A stretch of 64,000 nucleotides of DNA from Kineobactrum salinum (GTDB taxonomy: Bacteria > Pseudomonadota > Gammaproteobacteria > Pseudomonadales > Halieaceae), in the NCBI RefSeq assembly GCF_010669285.1, contig NZ_CP048711.1:4030001-4094000 (forward strand). Reading direction: 5' to 3'. A program made the position numbers and the translations under genes. Below are positions 56,585 to 64,000 of this stretch, piece after piece. The notes beneath the pieces are model-generated. The model saw only the letters and a list, made by a program, of their open reading frames with translations. It made no database searches and was not told the DNA's origin. Within the stretch, counting starts at the first letter, position 1. Every line of letters starts with the position of its first letter.

Positions 56585-59257
56585 TCAGGGAATCAGGGCG
56601 CGCCGGCGAGCCTCGCGCACGGCTTCGTGACGATCATGTACCTCGAGTTTGCGGAAAATGCTTTTCAGGTGGTGCTTGACAGTCTCCGGGGAAATATCGA
56701 GGGTGCGGGCCGCGACTTTGGTAGCGCGGCCCAGGGACATTTCGGCGAGAATATCCAACTCGCGCTGAGTAAACAGCACAGCGGCACCCTCCTGGCGCTG
56801 GAAGGCTCGCTCCCAGACGTCGAGGAGACGCTGTGCCGCGGCTAGCGGTCCAGCGTCGCTCCCCACAGTGCCGGAGCTCAGCTCCCGCAGCAGCAGGGGT
56901 ATCACTGGTCCCTGGTCCATGAATACCTGGGAGGCGCCGGTGTGCCCCGTGATCAGCAGGGCGTCGCGCGTATGTTGCAATGCTTCAGCCTGTCGTTGCA
57001 GGGTATGATAGACGCGGGCGTTTGCCAGGTGGGCGGCAGTCGTGGACACCTGCCGGCCTTGGTGTAAGCTGGTTTCGAGAATCCGCTGCGCAAGTGTGCC
57101 TGCGTCCCGGATAGCACCCTGTTCCAGCTGGACACCGATCCATGCAAGCCCTGTGTCCAGACGTACTTGCCAGGGCCGGACTGCGTCTGCCGCGGTCATT
57201 ACATGCTCCGCCTGGGGCAGGGCGGTGGTGGCCAGCTCCTGCGCTTCCCCGGCGCGTCCCAGGGTCGACAGTAGAATGACGCGCGCGGCGGCCGCATGTT
57301 GGGCGATATTGGGAAAACCCAGTTCTTGCGCTGGGTGTCCGCATGCTTCCAGCATGGACAGGGCTTTCTCCTTCCCTCCCTCGGCCGCAGCGCAGCGGGC
57401 CGCAACGATCATGCGGGCATAGAGAATTTCATACATGGTGCCCGCCCGCGGTGAGGGCAGCCGGTTTATCCGCTGCTGGGAAAGCGCTGTATCGCCCGTT
57501 TCATAAGCGATCCAGGCGACCAGGGCGTTGACGGTCTGGGTTAGCATCGCCTGCACCTCTGACAGCCCCTGCAGGGAGTCCGGCAAAATCATGGTAAGAA
57601 TGTCCATCGCCGCGTCGTAGTTGCCGGCCGCAGTGTCGATCATGGCCTGGTGTAAGAGCCCCCAGGGCCTCTGCCGGTGCAGGCCGGCGTCGGCGTACCA
57701 AGCCAGGGTCTCCGCCTGGAGTTTTTCCGCTTCAGCTACCGGCGCCATTCGTTGAGCGGTGATGAGGGACAGCGGTAGCGCCATGGCTAGCGCACGGGGC
57801 TCCGTTGCCGCCAGCCGGCGCGCCCTGGCCAATTGCCCTGCCGTGCATTCGGACAGCTCCGGGGAGTCCGCGGCGGGGTGTTCCAGCAGGGCGATAGTGG
57901 CATCCGCCCAGGCGATATCTTCCGCAGTGACCGGGTCGGCAGTGTCGAGTTTCTCTCGTAGTGCAGCGAGAGAGGGCATGGCGACAATGGCCTGATCGTT
58001 CAGGAGCATCTCGACGATGTGGGTCAGTACGAGCCGGGGGTGCCGCGCGAGTACCTGGTCCGGAATATCCTGCAACATGGTTCTCACCCTGCCAGCCCCT
58101 TCGCCGACATTGAGTAACAATCCACCGCCGTCCTCGATAATACGGCAGGCGGTTTCGGGGCTGCCCGCCGCCACCGCCTGTTGCACTGCCGCCAGCGCAT
58201 TGCCCTGCTGCGCGAGCAAAGCCGCAGCCTGCAAGCGCAGTTCCTGTTCCCGGCCCTTTCCCTCCCGGCGCAGCCGCTCCAGCAGGAATTCCCGGAACAG
58301 CGGGTGGATGCGTGCGCCACCTGTGGCGCTATTGTCGAATACCATGATTGGCTGCAGGTAGCGCAGGCCCTGTAACAGGGCATAGGCATCCGGCATTGCG
58401 GTGACGCTGGCCACCGTATGTGGATCCACCTTGTCGAAGATGGCGATTGTTTTCAGCAGTCCCCGGACCTGTTCCGGCAGCCGGTCGAAGATTTGCTCTG
58501 CCATGTAGGTGAAGATGTCGGAATCCGGGGCGCTCAACAGAGTGACAATTTCCTCCTGTACGTCCGAGTCACGATTCAGGAGCTGGCATGCAAGCTGTAG
58601 TACCATCGGCCAGCCCTCCGCCCGCGTCAGTAACGCGTCGCGCTGCCCCGCAGGCAGCGTATCGCCGATCAGTTTGATGGCATCTTCCTCAAGGAAGCGC
58701 ATTTCCACTGGCCCGATGACTGTGAGTCGCCCGGCGAGTCGCAGCTGGACAGAAACGAATGCCGGGCGGTGCCGGGCACCCACCAGCAGGCGGGCGCTGC
58801 CGGCGATTATCAAGCCCAGGCGCTCAAGCAGCGGTACCACTGGGCCCTCGTCGATAGTTTCTGCTTCGTCGATTATCAGCACCGCCGGTTTTTCCGGCGT
58901 GCCGGCCTGCTCCAGGGTGCGAACGATGGAGCCAATGCTCTGATCGGAACCGCCACTGCCGATACCTGCGGCGCTGAGACTGGCCGCCAGATTCGAGGCG
59001 AAGGTCTCCGGTTGACGATCCTCCTCCCCGCAGGTCAGCCAGGCAACGCGGCTGCCCGCCTCAACGAGGTCAACTGACAACTGTGCCAGCAGCGTGGTCT
59101 TGCCGAAGCCCGCCGGCGCATGAACAAGGGTTACGGCATTCTCGGCAATGCCCTTGCCGACCAGGGTTTGCAAAGGCGTGCGTTGAATAATGCCCCTACC
59201 CAGAGGCGGTGGTGAGTACTTCAATCGTTCGAGCCAGTCGCCCGCCGACGCTGCCAT
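56585..59257 (-). CDS. MalT-like STAND/LuxR transcriptional activator
   Basis: 890-residue regulator. The ATP-binding loop is APAGFGKTTLLAQ, with a Walker B-like ALIIDEAETIDEG region; the middle is a TPR-rich sensor, and the C-terminus a LuxR helix-turn-helix (TQRELDILAEMSLGRATKVAARTL, SPETVKHHLKSIF). These proteins oligomerise on binding a small inducer and activate neighbouring catabolic genes. The ATG at 59257 (MAASAGDWLERL) follows GGAGAG; the frame is open to 59389 but that part overlaps a hairpin. It lies between TBDR 5 and HyuB, all on the minus strand. Confidence 0.9.
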   Translation of the reverse strand: MAASAGDWLERLKYSPPPLGRGIIQRTPLQTLVGKGIAENAVTLVHAPAGFGKTTLLAQLSVDLVEAGSRVAWLTCGEEDRQPETFASNLAASLSAAGIGSGGSDQSIGSIVRTLEQAGTPEKPAVLIIDEAETIDEGPVVPLLERLGLIIAGSARLLVGARHRPAFVSVQLRLAGRLTVIGPVEMRFLEEDAIKLIGDTLPAGQRDALLTRAEGWPMVLQLACQLLNRDSDVQEEIVTLLSAPDSDIFTYMAEQIFDRLPEQVRGLLKTIAIFDKVDPHTVASVTAMPDAYALLQGLRYLQPIMVFDNSATGGARIHPLFREFLLERLRREGKGREQELRLQAAALLAQQGNALAAVQQAVAAGSPETACRIIEDGGGLLLNVGEGAGRVRTMLQDIPDQVLARHPRLVLTHIVEMLLNDQAIVAMPSLAALREKLDTADPVTAEDIAWADATIALLEHPAADSPELSECTAGQLARARRLAATEPRALAMALPLSLITAQRMAPVAEAEKLQAETLAWYADAGLHRQRPWGLLHQAMIDTAAGNYDAAMDILTMILPDSLQGLSEVQAMLTQTVNALVAWIAYETGDTALSQQRINRLPSPRAGTMYEILYARMIVAARCAAAEGGKEKALSMLEACGHPAQELGFPNIAQHAAAARVILLSTLGRAGEAQELATTALPQAEHVMTAADAVRPWQVRLDTGLAWIGVQLEQGAIRDAGTLAQRILETSLHQGRQVSTTAAHLANARVYHTLQRQAEALQHTRDALLITGHTGASQVFMDQGPVIPLLLRELSSGTVGSDAGPLAAAQRLLDVWERAFQRQEGAAVLFTQRELDILAEMSLGRATKVAARTLDISPETVKHHLKSIFRKLEVHDRHEAVREARRRALIP

Positions 59258-59361
59258 ACAGCTCTCCGGTCCGTTTCGAGACAGACTGGAGTATATGGCT
59301 CCGACCTGAGGCTGACAAATCGCGCAGCCTGCAGCGAAAGATTTGTACAAACCAGGCAAAG

Positions 59362-59381
59362 GGGCGCGCGAAAGCGCGCCC
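59362..59381. terminator. 8-bp GC stem with GAAA loop after hyuB
   Basis: GGGCGCGC and GCGCGCCC pair around GAAA, 24 bp after the HyuB stop. With CTTTG following on the minus strand it is a plausible weak terminator separating hyuAB from the regulator gene. Confidence 0.55.
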
Positions 59382-59404
59382 TTGCTCATGCAGCGCGGCC
59401 CAGA

Positions 59405-61153
59405 TCAATCGGCACGCAGTGCCCGGGTCTGCTCGATATCAACCGCGGGCGGCCTGCCGTCGGCAATTGCCACCCTGTAGACATCCCGTGCTGTGCGCAC
59501 ATCGATGAAGCCGTTGCGGACATCCCTCAACACCTGGTCAGGGTCGCGCGTCTCGGGTCGCCCGCGTCCGCCGCCGCCGCCCGAGATCGCGCGATGAATG
59601 GTGCCGGCGGCAAGGGGGCCGATGCCGTTCTGGCGTCGGTAAAAGGTTTTCTCGTTGCTGCCGCCGTAATCCACCGTCACCGAGTTGGGCTTGCCGTTCA
59701 GGCCGCCTTCAAGCCCCTTGGCGGTTGGGTCCTTGACATTTTCGGAGGCGAACATCAACGAGAGTCCGCGCTCCAGTACGCGGTAGTCCTTGATAAGGCC
59801 CTTGCCGCCGTTGAAGCGGCCGGCGCCCATGACGTCAGCGCACAGTTCCAGGCGTTCGATGCGCAGGGGATAGCGGGTCTCGGTGATCTCCACCGGGTTG
59901 TTGGGCACGTCGCCGTTGCCCACAAACATCATGGTCGGGCCGTCGCAATCCGGGTAGGCGCCATTGCCCCCGTCCATTGGATCCATCATGACGAAGGGTT
60001 TGCCGTCTCTCGCGTCTGCACGCGACAGGGAGAAACCAAATAGCTGAAAGCCTCCCGCGGGCACACGCTCGGGGAATACCGGGCCCAGGGCCTGGAACAT
60101 GCACTCAGTAATGCACTCGATGGCGTAACCGTAGGAGTCCACCGGCTGGGGCCGCGTGGGACTGACCAGCAATCCGGGGGAGATGGTGAAATCGATTTGC
60201 GCCGCGTGCCCCTCATTGGTGGCGTCGTCGGGCATCAACAGCCCCTTGATCACAGTTGCGACCGCGCCCCGTGTGCCGACTTCGGGAATGTTGATCGGGC
60301 CCCTGGCGGCGGTACTTGTGCCGTCGAAGGACACATGGATGCGCCCCTGTCGTATGGTCACTTCCAGCGCGATAATGAACTCACCCTCATCGTTGACCCC
60401 GTCGGAGTCCAAGGCAATGGACGCGCCCCAAGCGCCCTGGTCTACGCGGCGCAGTTCCCGCTCCATGGCGGCGGCGGTGGCCTCGATGGCACGGGTCATC
60501 GCGGCCTGGAGATTGCCGACTCCATAGCGGGCGCAGACCGCGCCGATACGCTCCGCTCCCTGGCGGCAGGCGGCAATCTGCGCCTGCAGGTCACCTGTCA
60601 CCATCTCCGGTACCCGCACGTTATTGCGGATCATCTCCCAAAGGTCTTCGTTGCGTTCGCCAGCGTGTATCAGCCGCTGGTTGGTGAAACACAATCCTTC
60701 CTGGTAGACGTCAACGCTGTCCGGGCACCACCCCCCGGGTTCTTTTCCGCCGATATCCGCCCAATGGGCGGTGACGGCGGTGAATGCAACCAGAGCATCG
60801 CCATGAAAAACAGGCATGTACACCGTGGTATCAGAAATATGGGTGCCGGTGAGGTAGGGGTCGTTGGCAATCAGGATGTCTCCCGGCTCGAAGCCTGAAA
60901 TCCCCCGGTGTTCCACCGCCGCCCTGATAACGCTCGGAATGGTGCGACTGAAAATGGTGCACGCGGGGCATTCGGCCCACAACAGACCCTCGGGGGAAAC
61001 GATGGCCACGCCATAGTCCTGCACCTCGTACAGCAACGGATTGAAGGCCGTCCTGACGAGAGTGGTGGCCATGTCATTGGTGCCGGCGATGAGCCGGTTG
61101 CGTATGATTTCGGCGGTGACGATATCCAGATTCTGCCCGGGTATAGCGTTCAT
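59405..61153 (-). CDS. Hydantoinase B / 5-oxoprolinase beta-type subunit
   Basis: 582-residue HyuB-family protein. Recognised by LDIVTAEIIRNRLIAGTNDMATTLVRTAFNP-type start, GDILIANDPYLTGTHISDTTV, AHWADIGGKEPGG and the late GGGGGRGRPETRDPDQVLRDV. With HyuA it forms an ATP-dependent amidohydrolase that opens cyclic imides or lactams such as N-methylhydantoin or 5-oxoproline. AAAGGAGA precedes the ATG and the gene starts 12 bp after HyuA. The exact substrate cannot be read. No signal peptide; cytoplasmic. Confidence 0.93.
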   Translation of the reverse strand: MNAIPGQNLDIVTAEIIRNRLIAGTNDMATTLVRTAFNPLLYEVQDYGVAIVSPEGLLWAECPACTIFSRTIPSVIRAAVEHRGISGFEPGDILIANDPYLTGTHISDTTVYMPVFHGDALVAFTAVTAHWADIGGKEPGGWCPDSVDVYQEGLCFTNQRLIHAGERNEDLWEMIRNNVRVPEMVTGDLQAQIAACRQGAERIGAVCARYGVGNLQAAMTRAIEATAAAMERELRRVDQGAWGASIALDSDGVNDEGEFIIALEVTIRQGRIHVSFDGTSTAARGPINIPEVGTRGAVATVIKGLLMPDDATNEGHAAQIDFTISPGLLVSPTRPQPVDSYGYAIECITECMFQALGPVFPERVPAGGFQLFGFSLSRADARDGKPFVMMDPMDGGNGAYPDCDGPTMMFVGNGDVPNNPVEITETRYPLRIERLELCADVMGAGRFNGGKGLIKDYRVLERGLSLMFASENVKDPTAKGLEGGLNGKPNSVTVDYGGSNEKTFYRRQNGIGPLAAGTIHRAISGGGGGRGRPETRDPDQVLRDVRNGFIDVRTARDVYRVAIADGRPPAVDIEQTRALRAD

Positions 61154-61165
61154 GCGATGTCTCCT

Positions 61166-63200
61166 TTAAACCGCGCGGGTCATTATCAATGTGCCACTGG
61201 CGTGAACGGTGAGCGTCCAGCCCGGGGGCACAATAGTCGTCGTGGTCCACTCGTCCACGACGGCGGGACCCGTGAGGGTGTCACCCTGTCCCAGCCCATC
61301 GCGGGCAAACAGGGGGTCTCGGTAAAACCGCTGCCCGTAAAGTAAATGGGGCGTGAGTCCACCGCCTGCGGTTCACCCGTCGAGCGTGCCACCTTTGGCA
61401 GCGGCGGCGGTGTCACTCGTCCGGTTGCCCGACAGCGCATGGTGACTACCTCCATCGGAGCATCCGCCGCGCCATGGTTGTACAACTGGCGGTGGGTTTC
61501 TACGAAGGAGCCCCGGGCGCCCTTGAGAAGCTGGTCGGGATCCTGCAACCAGGCGCTGTCACAGGCCACGGTGATGGTGTACTCCTGTCCGGTATAGCGC
61601 AGGTCCAGCTTGATGATGTCCTCGATATCGTGCGCCGCGAAACCGTAGTCCGCTACCGCGGCCCGGGCCTGGGTATGCAGTGTCTGCAGCGTCGAGGTGA
61701 TATCCATAACCGCCTCGTGATCGAAGGGCTGTACTCGCGTGCGCATGGCATCCTCGACGTAGTCCGAGGACAGGATGCCCCAGGCCGAGAAGTTGGCCGG
61801 GGCTGGCGGGATCAGGAGCGTGCCCACCTCCAGCTCCTCGCACACCGCCGCGGCGAACATGCCGCCGCCGCCACCATAGGAAAGCATGGCGAAGTCCCGG
61901 GGATCGAGTCCCCGGGCGATGGTCTTGGTGCGGATGGCGTTGGCCATGTTGTTTTCGGCGATGGTACAGATACCCGCTGCGCTCTGCTGTGTGTCGAGGT
62001 TGAGGCGCACTCCCAGTGCTTCAACCGCGGCGCGGGCTGCCTCCTTGTCCAGTTGCATCCGTCCACCCAGGAATGCATCCGCCGCAAGGCGTCCCAACAA
62101 AAGGTGGGCGTCGGTGATTGTCGGTTCCCGCCCGCCGCGCCCGAAGCAGGCCGGGCCGGGGTCGGCCCCGGCGCTGTGCGGGCCCACGCAGAGTCCGCCG
62201 CGGTGGTCTATCCAGCCTACGGAGCCGCCCCCGGCACCGATGGAAGTGATGTCGATGAGGGGGCTCACGATGGGGCGTTTGCAGACCTCGGTATCAGTAC
62301 GCTCAAGTATCTGGCCCTCCTCGATCAGGGCGACGTCGTAGGTGGTGCCGCCCACATCCGCACAGATGACATTGGCGTGACCCAACTTCCGGGCGAGACG
62401 ACAGGCCCCGATAACGCCACCTGCAGGTCCCGACATCAGTGTGCGGATGGGCTTTTTACCTGCCACTTCAGCCGAACAGACACCGCCGTTGGACTGCATG
62501 ATGGCAACCGGACTGTCGTAGTCCCGGTGCGCCAGTTCCGCCGTGAGACCCTTGAGGTAGTCCTCGACAATGGGCTGTATAAACGCGTTGAGCACGGTGG
62601 TGGAGGTACGCTCGTACTCGCGCCATTCCGCGGTGATCTCGTGGGAGGCGGTGACGGACAAACCGGGGTGGCGTTCCTCAATGCGGGCCTTGGCGGCAGC
62701 TTCGTGGGCCGGATTGGCGTAGGCGTGCAGGAATACCACGGCGATGGCCTGTGCGCCGTCCTCGAGCAGGACATCGACTTCCCGGTCTACGCTTTTCAGG
62801 TCCAGTGGTGTCACCACCGAGCCATCGGCTGCCAGGCGCTCCGTGGCCTCGCGCCGCAAGTAGCGTTCCACCAGCGGCTCAGCGTCCTTATAGGTGAAAT
62901 TGTAGACTTCCCGGCGGGCGCCCCGGCCGAGTTCCAGTACATCCCGGAAACCGGCGGTGGTCAGTAGTCCTACCGGTACGCCCTTTTCCTGCACCAGTGC
63001 ATTGATGCCGACGGTCATGCCGTGGAAGAGCTGGTCGATATCGGCGCCCTGTACCGGGAGGCGGTCCAGTCCCGCACAAACCCGCGCAGACAGCTCACTG
63101 GCAACTGACGGCTCCTTCTCAATCTCGAGAGTGCCGGTGGTATCGTCGATCAGTACCAGGTCGACGAATGTGCCCCGACGTCTATTGCCACTCGTTTCAT
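61166..63200 (-). CDS. Hydantoinase A / 5-oxoprolinase alpha-type subunit (two frameshifts)
   Basis: 678 residues after adding one base in the C run at about 63173-63176 (so MKRVAIDVGG continues TFVDLVLIDD) and one in the G run at 61312-61316 (so GSGFTETP continues LFARDGLGQGDTL). Family features: the ATPase-like start, FHGMTVGINALVQEKG, TLMSGPAGGVIGACRLA, ADVGGTTYDVAL, GAGGGSVGWID and LSYGGGGGMFAA. It works with HyuB in ATP-driven ring opening. The ATG at 63200 has AGGAGT upstream. The repaired length is normal for HyuA. Confidence 0.9.
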
Positions 63201-63415
63201 TCGGCCATTACTCCTATTTCCAGGATTCACTGCGTGTATGCATTCAGCTACACAGTAAGTCAGGCTAGAAAGGCGAACAATTGCCACTGAGTGGGATAGG
63301 GCGGGGAATTTTGGGGGGTAGATGGACCGCGGGCCCGCAGCCCTCCGCGCATGTCTGCCGGGTTTGCCGTAGTCTGCAGCCCGCAAGCGGTGCCATAGTC
63401 CAGCACTCTACCGAT
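63201..63415. other. Region upstream of hyuA, no gene
   Basis: About 215 bp that should contain the hyuA promoter on the minus strand. I see no gene and no convincing operator. Confidence 0.4.
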
Positions 63416-63505
63416 ACGACATCATTTCCATCTTGTTGTGGTAGCCCTCCGTGACCCCATTGCTCTTCGAGGATCGTCACATGTCGGTAACGGGCTCCAG
63501 CCAGA
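63416..63505 (-). pseudogene. ISL3 transposase remnant, second copy
   Basis: About 90 bp that nearly match 2405-2495, in the same orientation: CATCATTTCCATCTTGTTGTGG, then GACCCCATTGCTCTTCGAG and GGTAACGGGCTCCA-type sequence. It encodes a piece of the same transposase C-terminal region (SNGVTEGYHNKMEMMS-like). The rest of the element is absent. With the 2.3-kb copy it brackets the whole island as a direct repeat. The following 63506-63731 holds no gene, but has a TTGACA at about 63683 that may serve the next receptor. Confidence 0.75.
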
Positions 63506-63731
63506 GGCGGTGCATGCGCTTCCACACCATCATCACGCCACCTGAGTCATCCTGAAAGGGCCTGCGCCTGTCCGATGGGACAGGTGCCTGGAGCCATCTT
63601 TCCGACGAGCGGCTGTCTGTATTAATCCGGGCACTGTCCAAAAGGTCCGTTGCCCCGGCGATGCCGGTGCACGTACAGTTTCTTGACAGATAACAAGGGC
63701 CAGACAGACTGGACAACAGTCAGGAGAGATC

Positions 63732-64000
63732 ATGAAAGCACGGGAAGATGTAATACGGGGAGCTTTCAACCTGCGGTTGACGCCTGTGGCTCTGGCGCTG
63801 CCGGCACTGCTCGCAACCGGTTCCGGCGTCTGGGCGCAGGACGGAGCCGCGACCGGCAACCGTCGGGTACTGGAGGAAATTATAGTCAGTGCCCAGAAGC
63901 GCTCCCAGAATATCAACGACGTGGGCATCGCCATCACCGCTTTCGATTCCGGCCAGGTCCGGGATCTGGCCTTCATGCAGCCGCAGGATATCGCGACCCA
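63732..64000 (+). CDS. TonB-dependent receptor 6, N-terminal part (cut by window)
   Basis: The first 89 codons of a TBDR run off the right edge. GGAGAG precedes the ATG. A signal peptide (NLRLTPVALALPALLATGSG ... WAQ) is followed by a TonB box LEEIIVSAQKRSQN and the plug start INDVGIAITAFDSGQVRDL. No further assignment is possible. It is outside the ISL3 remnant and may belong to a separate locus. Confidence 0.9.
   Translation, partial: MKAREDVIRGAFNLRLTPVALALPALLATGSGVWAQDGAATGNRRVLEEIIVSAQKRSQNINDVGIAITAFDSGQVRDLAFMQPQDIAT

Noticed and set aside
61474-62967. 497-codon plus-strand frame opposite hyuA
   Set aside because: Antisense shadow of HyuA; the real gene has full family motifs. Similar shadows lie opposite folD (20468-21514) and the first S9 gene (6521-7582).
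2869-63200. Calling the ten frameshifted genes pseudogenes
   Set aside because: All shifts are one-base deletions, mostly in short homopolymers, and there are no other disabling changes in those genes; sequencing error is the simpler account.
1-64000. CRISPR array, rRNA or tRNA genes, prophage structural genes
   Set aside because: No regularly spaced repeats, no RNA gene signatures and no capsid, tail or terminase genes were found; the integrase alone does not show a prophage.

Overview
The window is about 64 kb of GC-rich proteobacterial DNA. The P4-type integrase, ISL3-type insertion remnants, six TonB-dependent receptors (TBDRs), an FecI/FecR pair, a Pseudomonas-like pipecolate pair (AmaA/AmaB) and FolD point to a TBDR-rich gammaproteobacterium, perhaps marine. 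This is inference: no rRNA or ribosomal protein gene is present to place it.

Layout. 0-2.9 kb: an integrase translationally coupled to an unknown gene, then ISL3-type remnants. 2.9-20 kb (minus strand): a peptide-hydrolase and TBDR block with three gamma-glutamyltranspeptidase-fold (GGT-fold) proteins, a DUF885 lipoprotein, an S9 peptidase, an amidohydrolase, two TBDRs and an AraC regulator; most carry export signals. 20.5-23 kb: folD and a sodium:neurotransmitter-type symporter. 23-32 kb (module A, plus): ECF sigma, FecR, STN-type TBDR, exported SRPBCC protein, exported esterase, exported S9 peptidase. 32-34.5 kb: nitrilase plus scrambled gene fragments. 34.5-40.4 kb: pipecolate/lysine catabolism (amaA, amaB), a PLP decarboxylase and a LysR regulator. 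41-54 kb (module B): AraC, TBDR, M55 D-aminopeptidase, SRPBCC, alpha/beta hydrolase, two GGT-fold proteins, S9 peptidase and M19 dipeptidase, mostly without signal peptides. 54-63 kb: TBDR, a MalT-like regulator and the HyuB/HyuA hydantoinase-oxoprolinase pair. 63-64 kb: a second ISL3 remnant and the start of a sixth TBDR.

How it may work. TBDRs, each near a different class of regulator (AraC, ECF/FecR, MalT-like), would import amide-rich compounds of peptide type. Exported and cytoplasmic hydrolases aimed at unusual bonds (proline, D-residue, isopeptide, ester, nitrile, cyclic imide) would dismantle them, and AmaA/AmaB would consume pipecolate or lysine products. The five GGT-fold enzymes all have Ser where the Thr nucleophile is expected and lack the gamma-glutamate-binding Arg, so they are probably not true gamma-glutamyltransferases. 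Modules A and B share a parts list, and repeated fragments show the island grew by duplication and rearrangement.

Caution on sequence quality. Ten genes carry 13 apparent frameshifts. Each is repaired by adding one base, usually in a short G/C run, and every repaired gene then has an intact family-like length. This is the signature of homopolymer under-calling, so I annotate these as single genes spanning the shift. No rRNA, tRNA or CRISPR array was seen.
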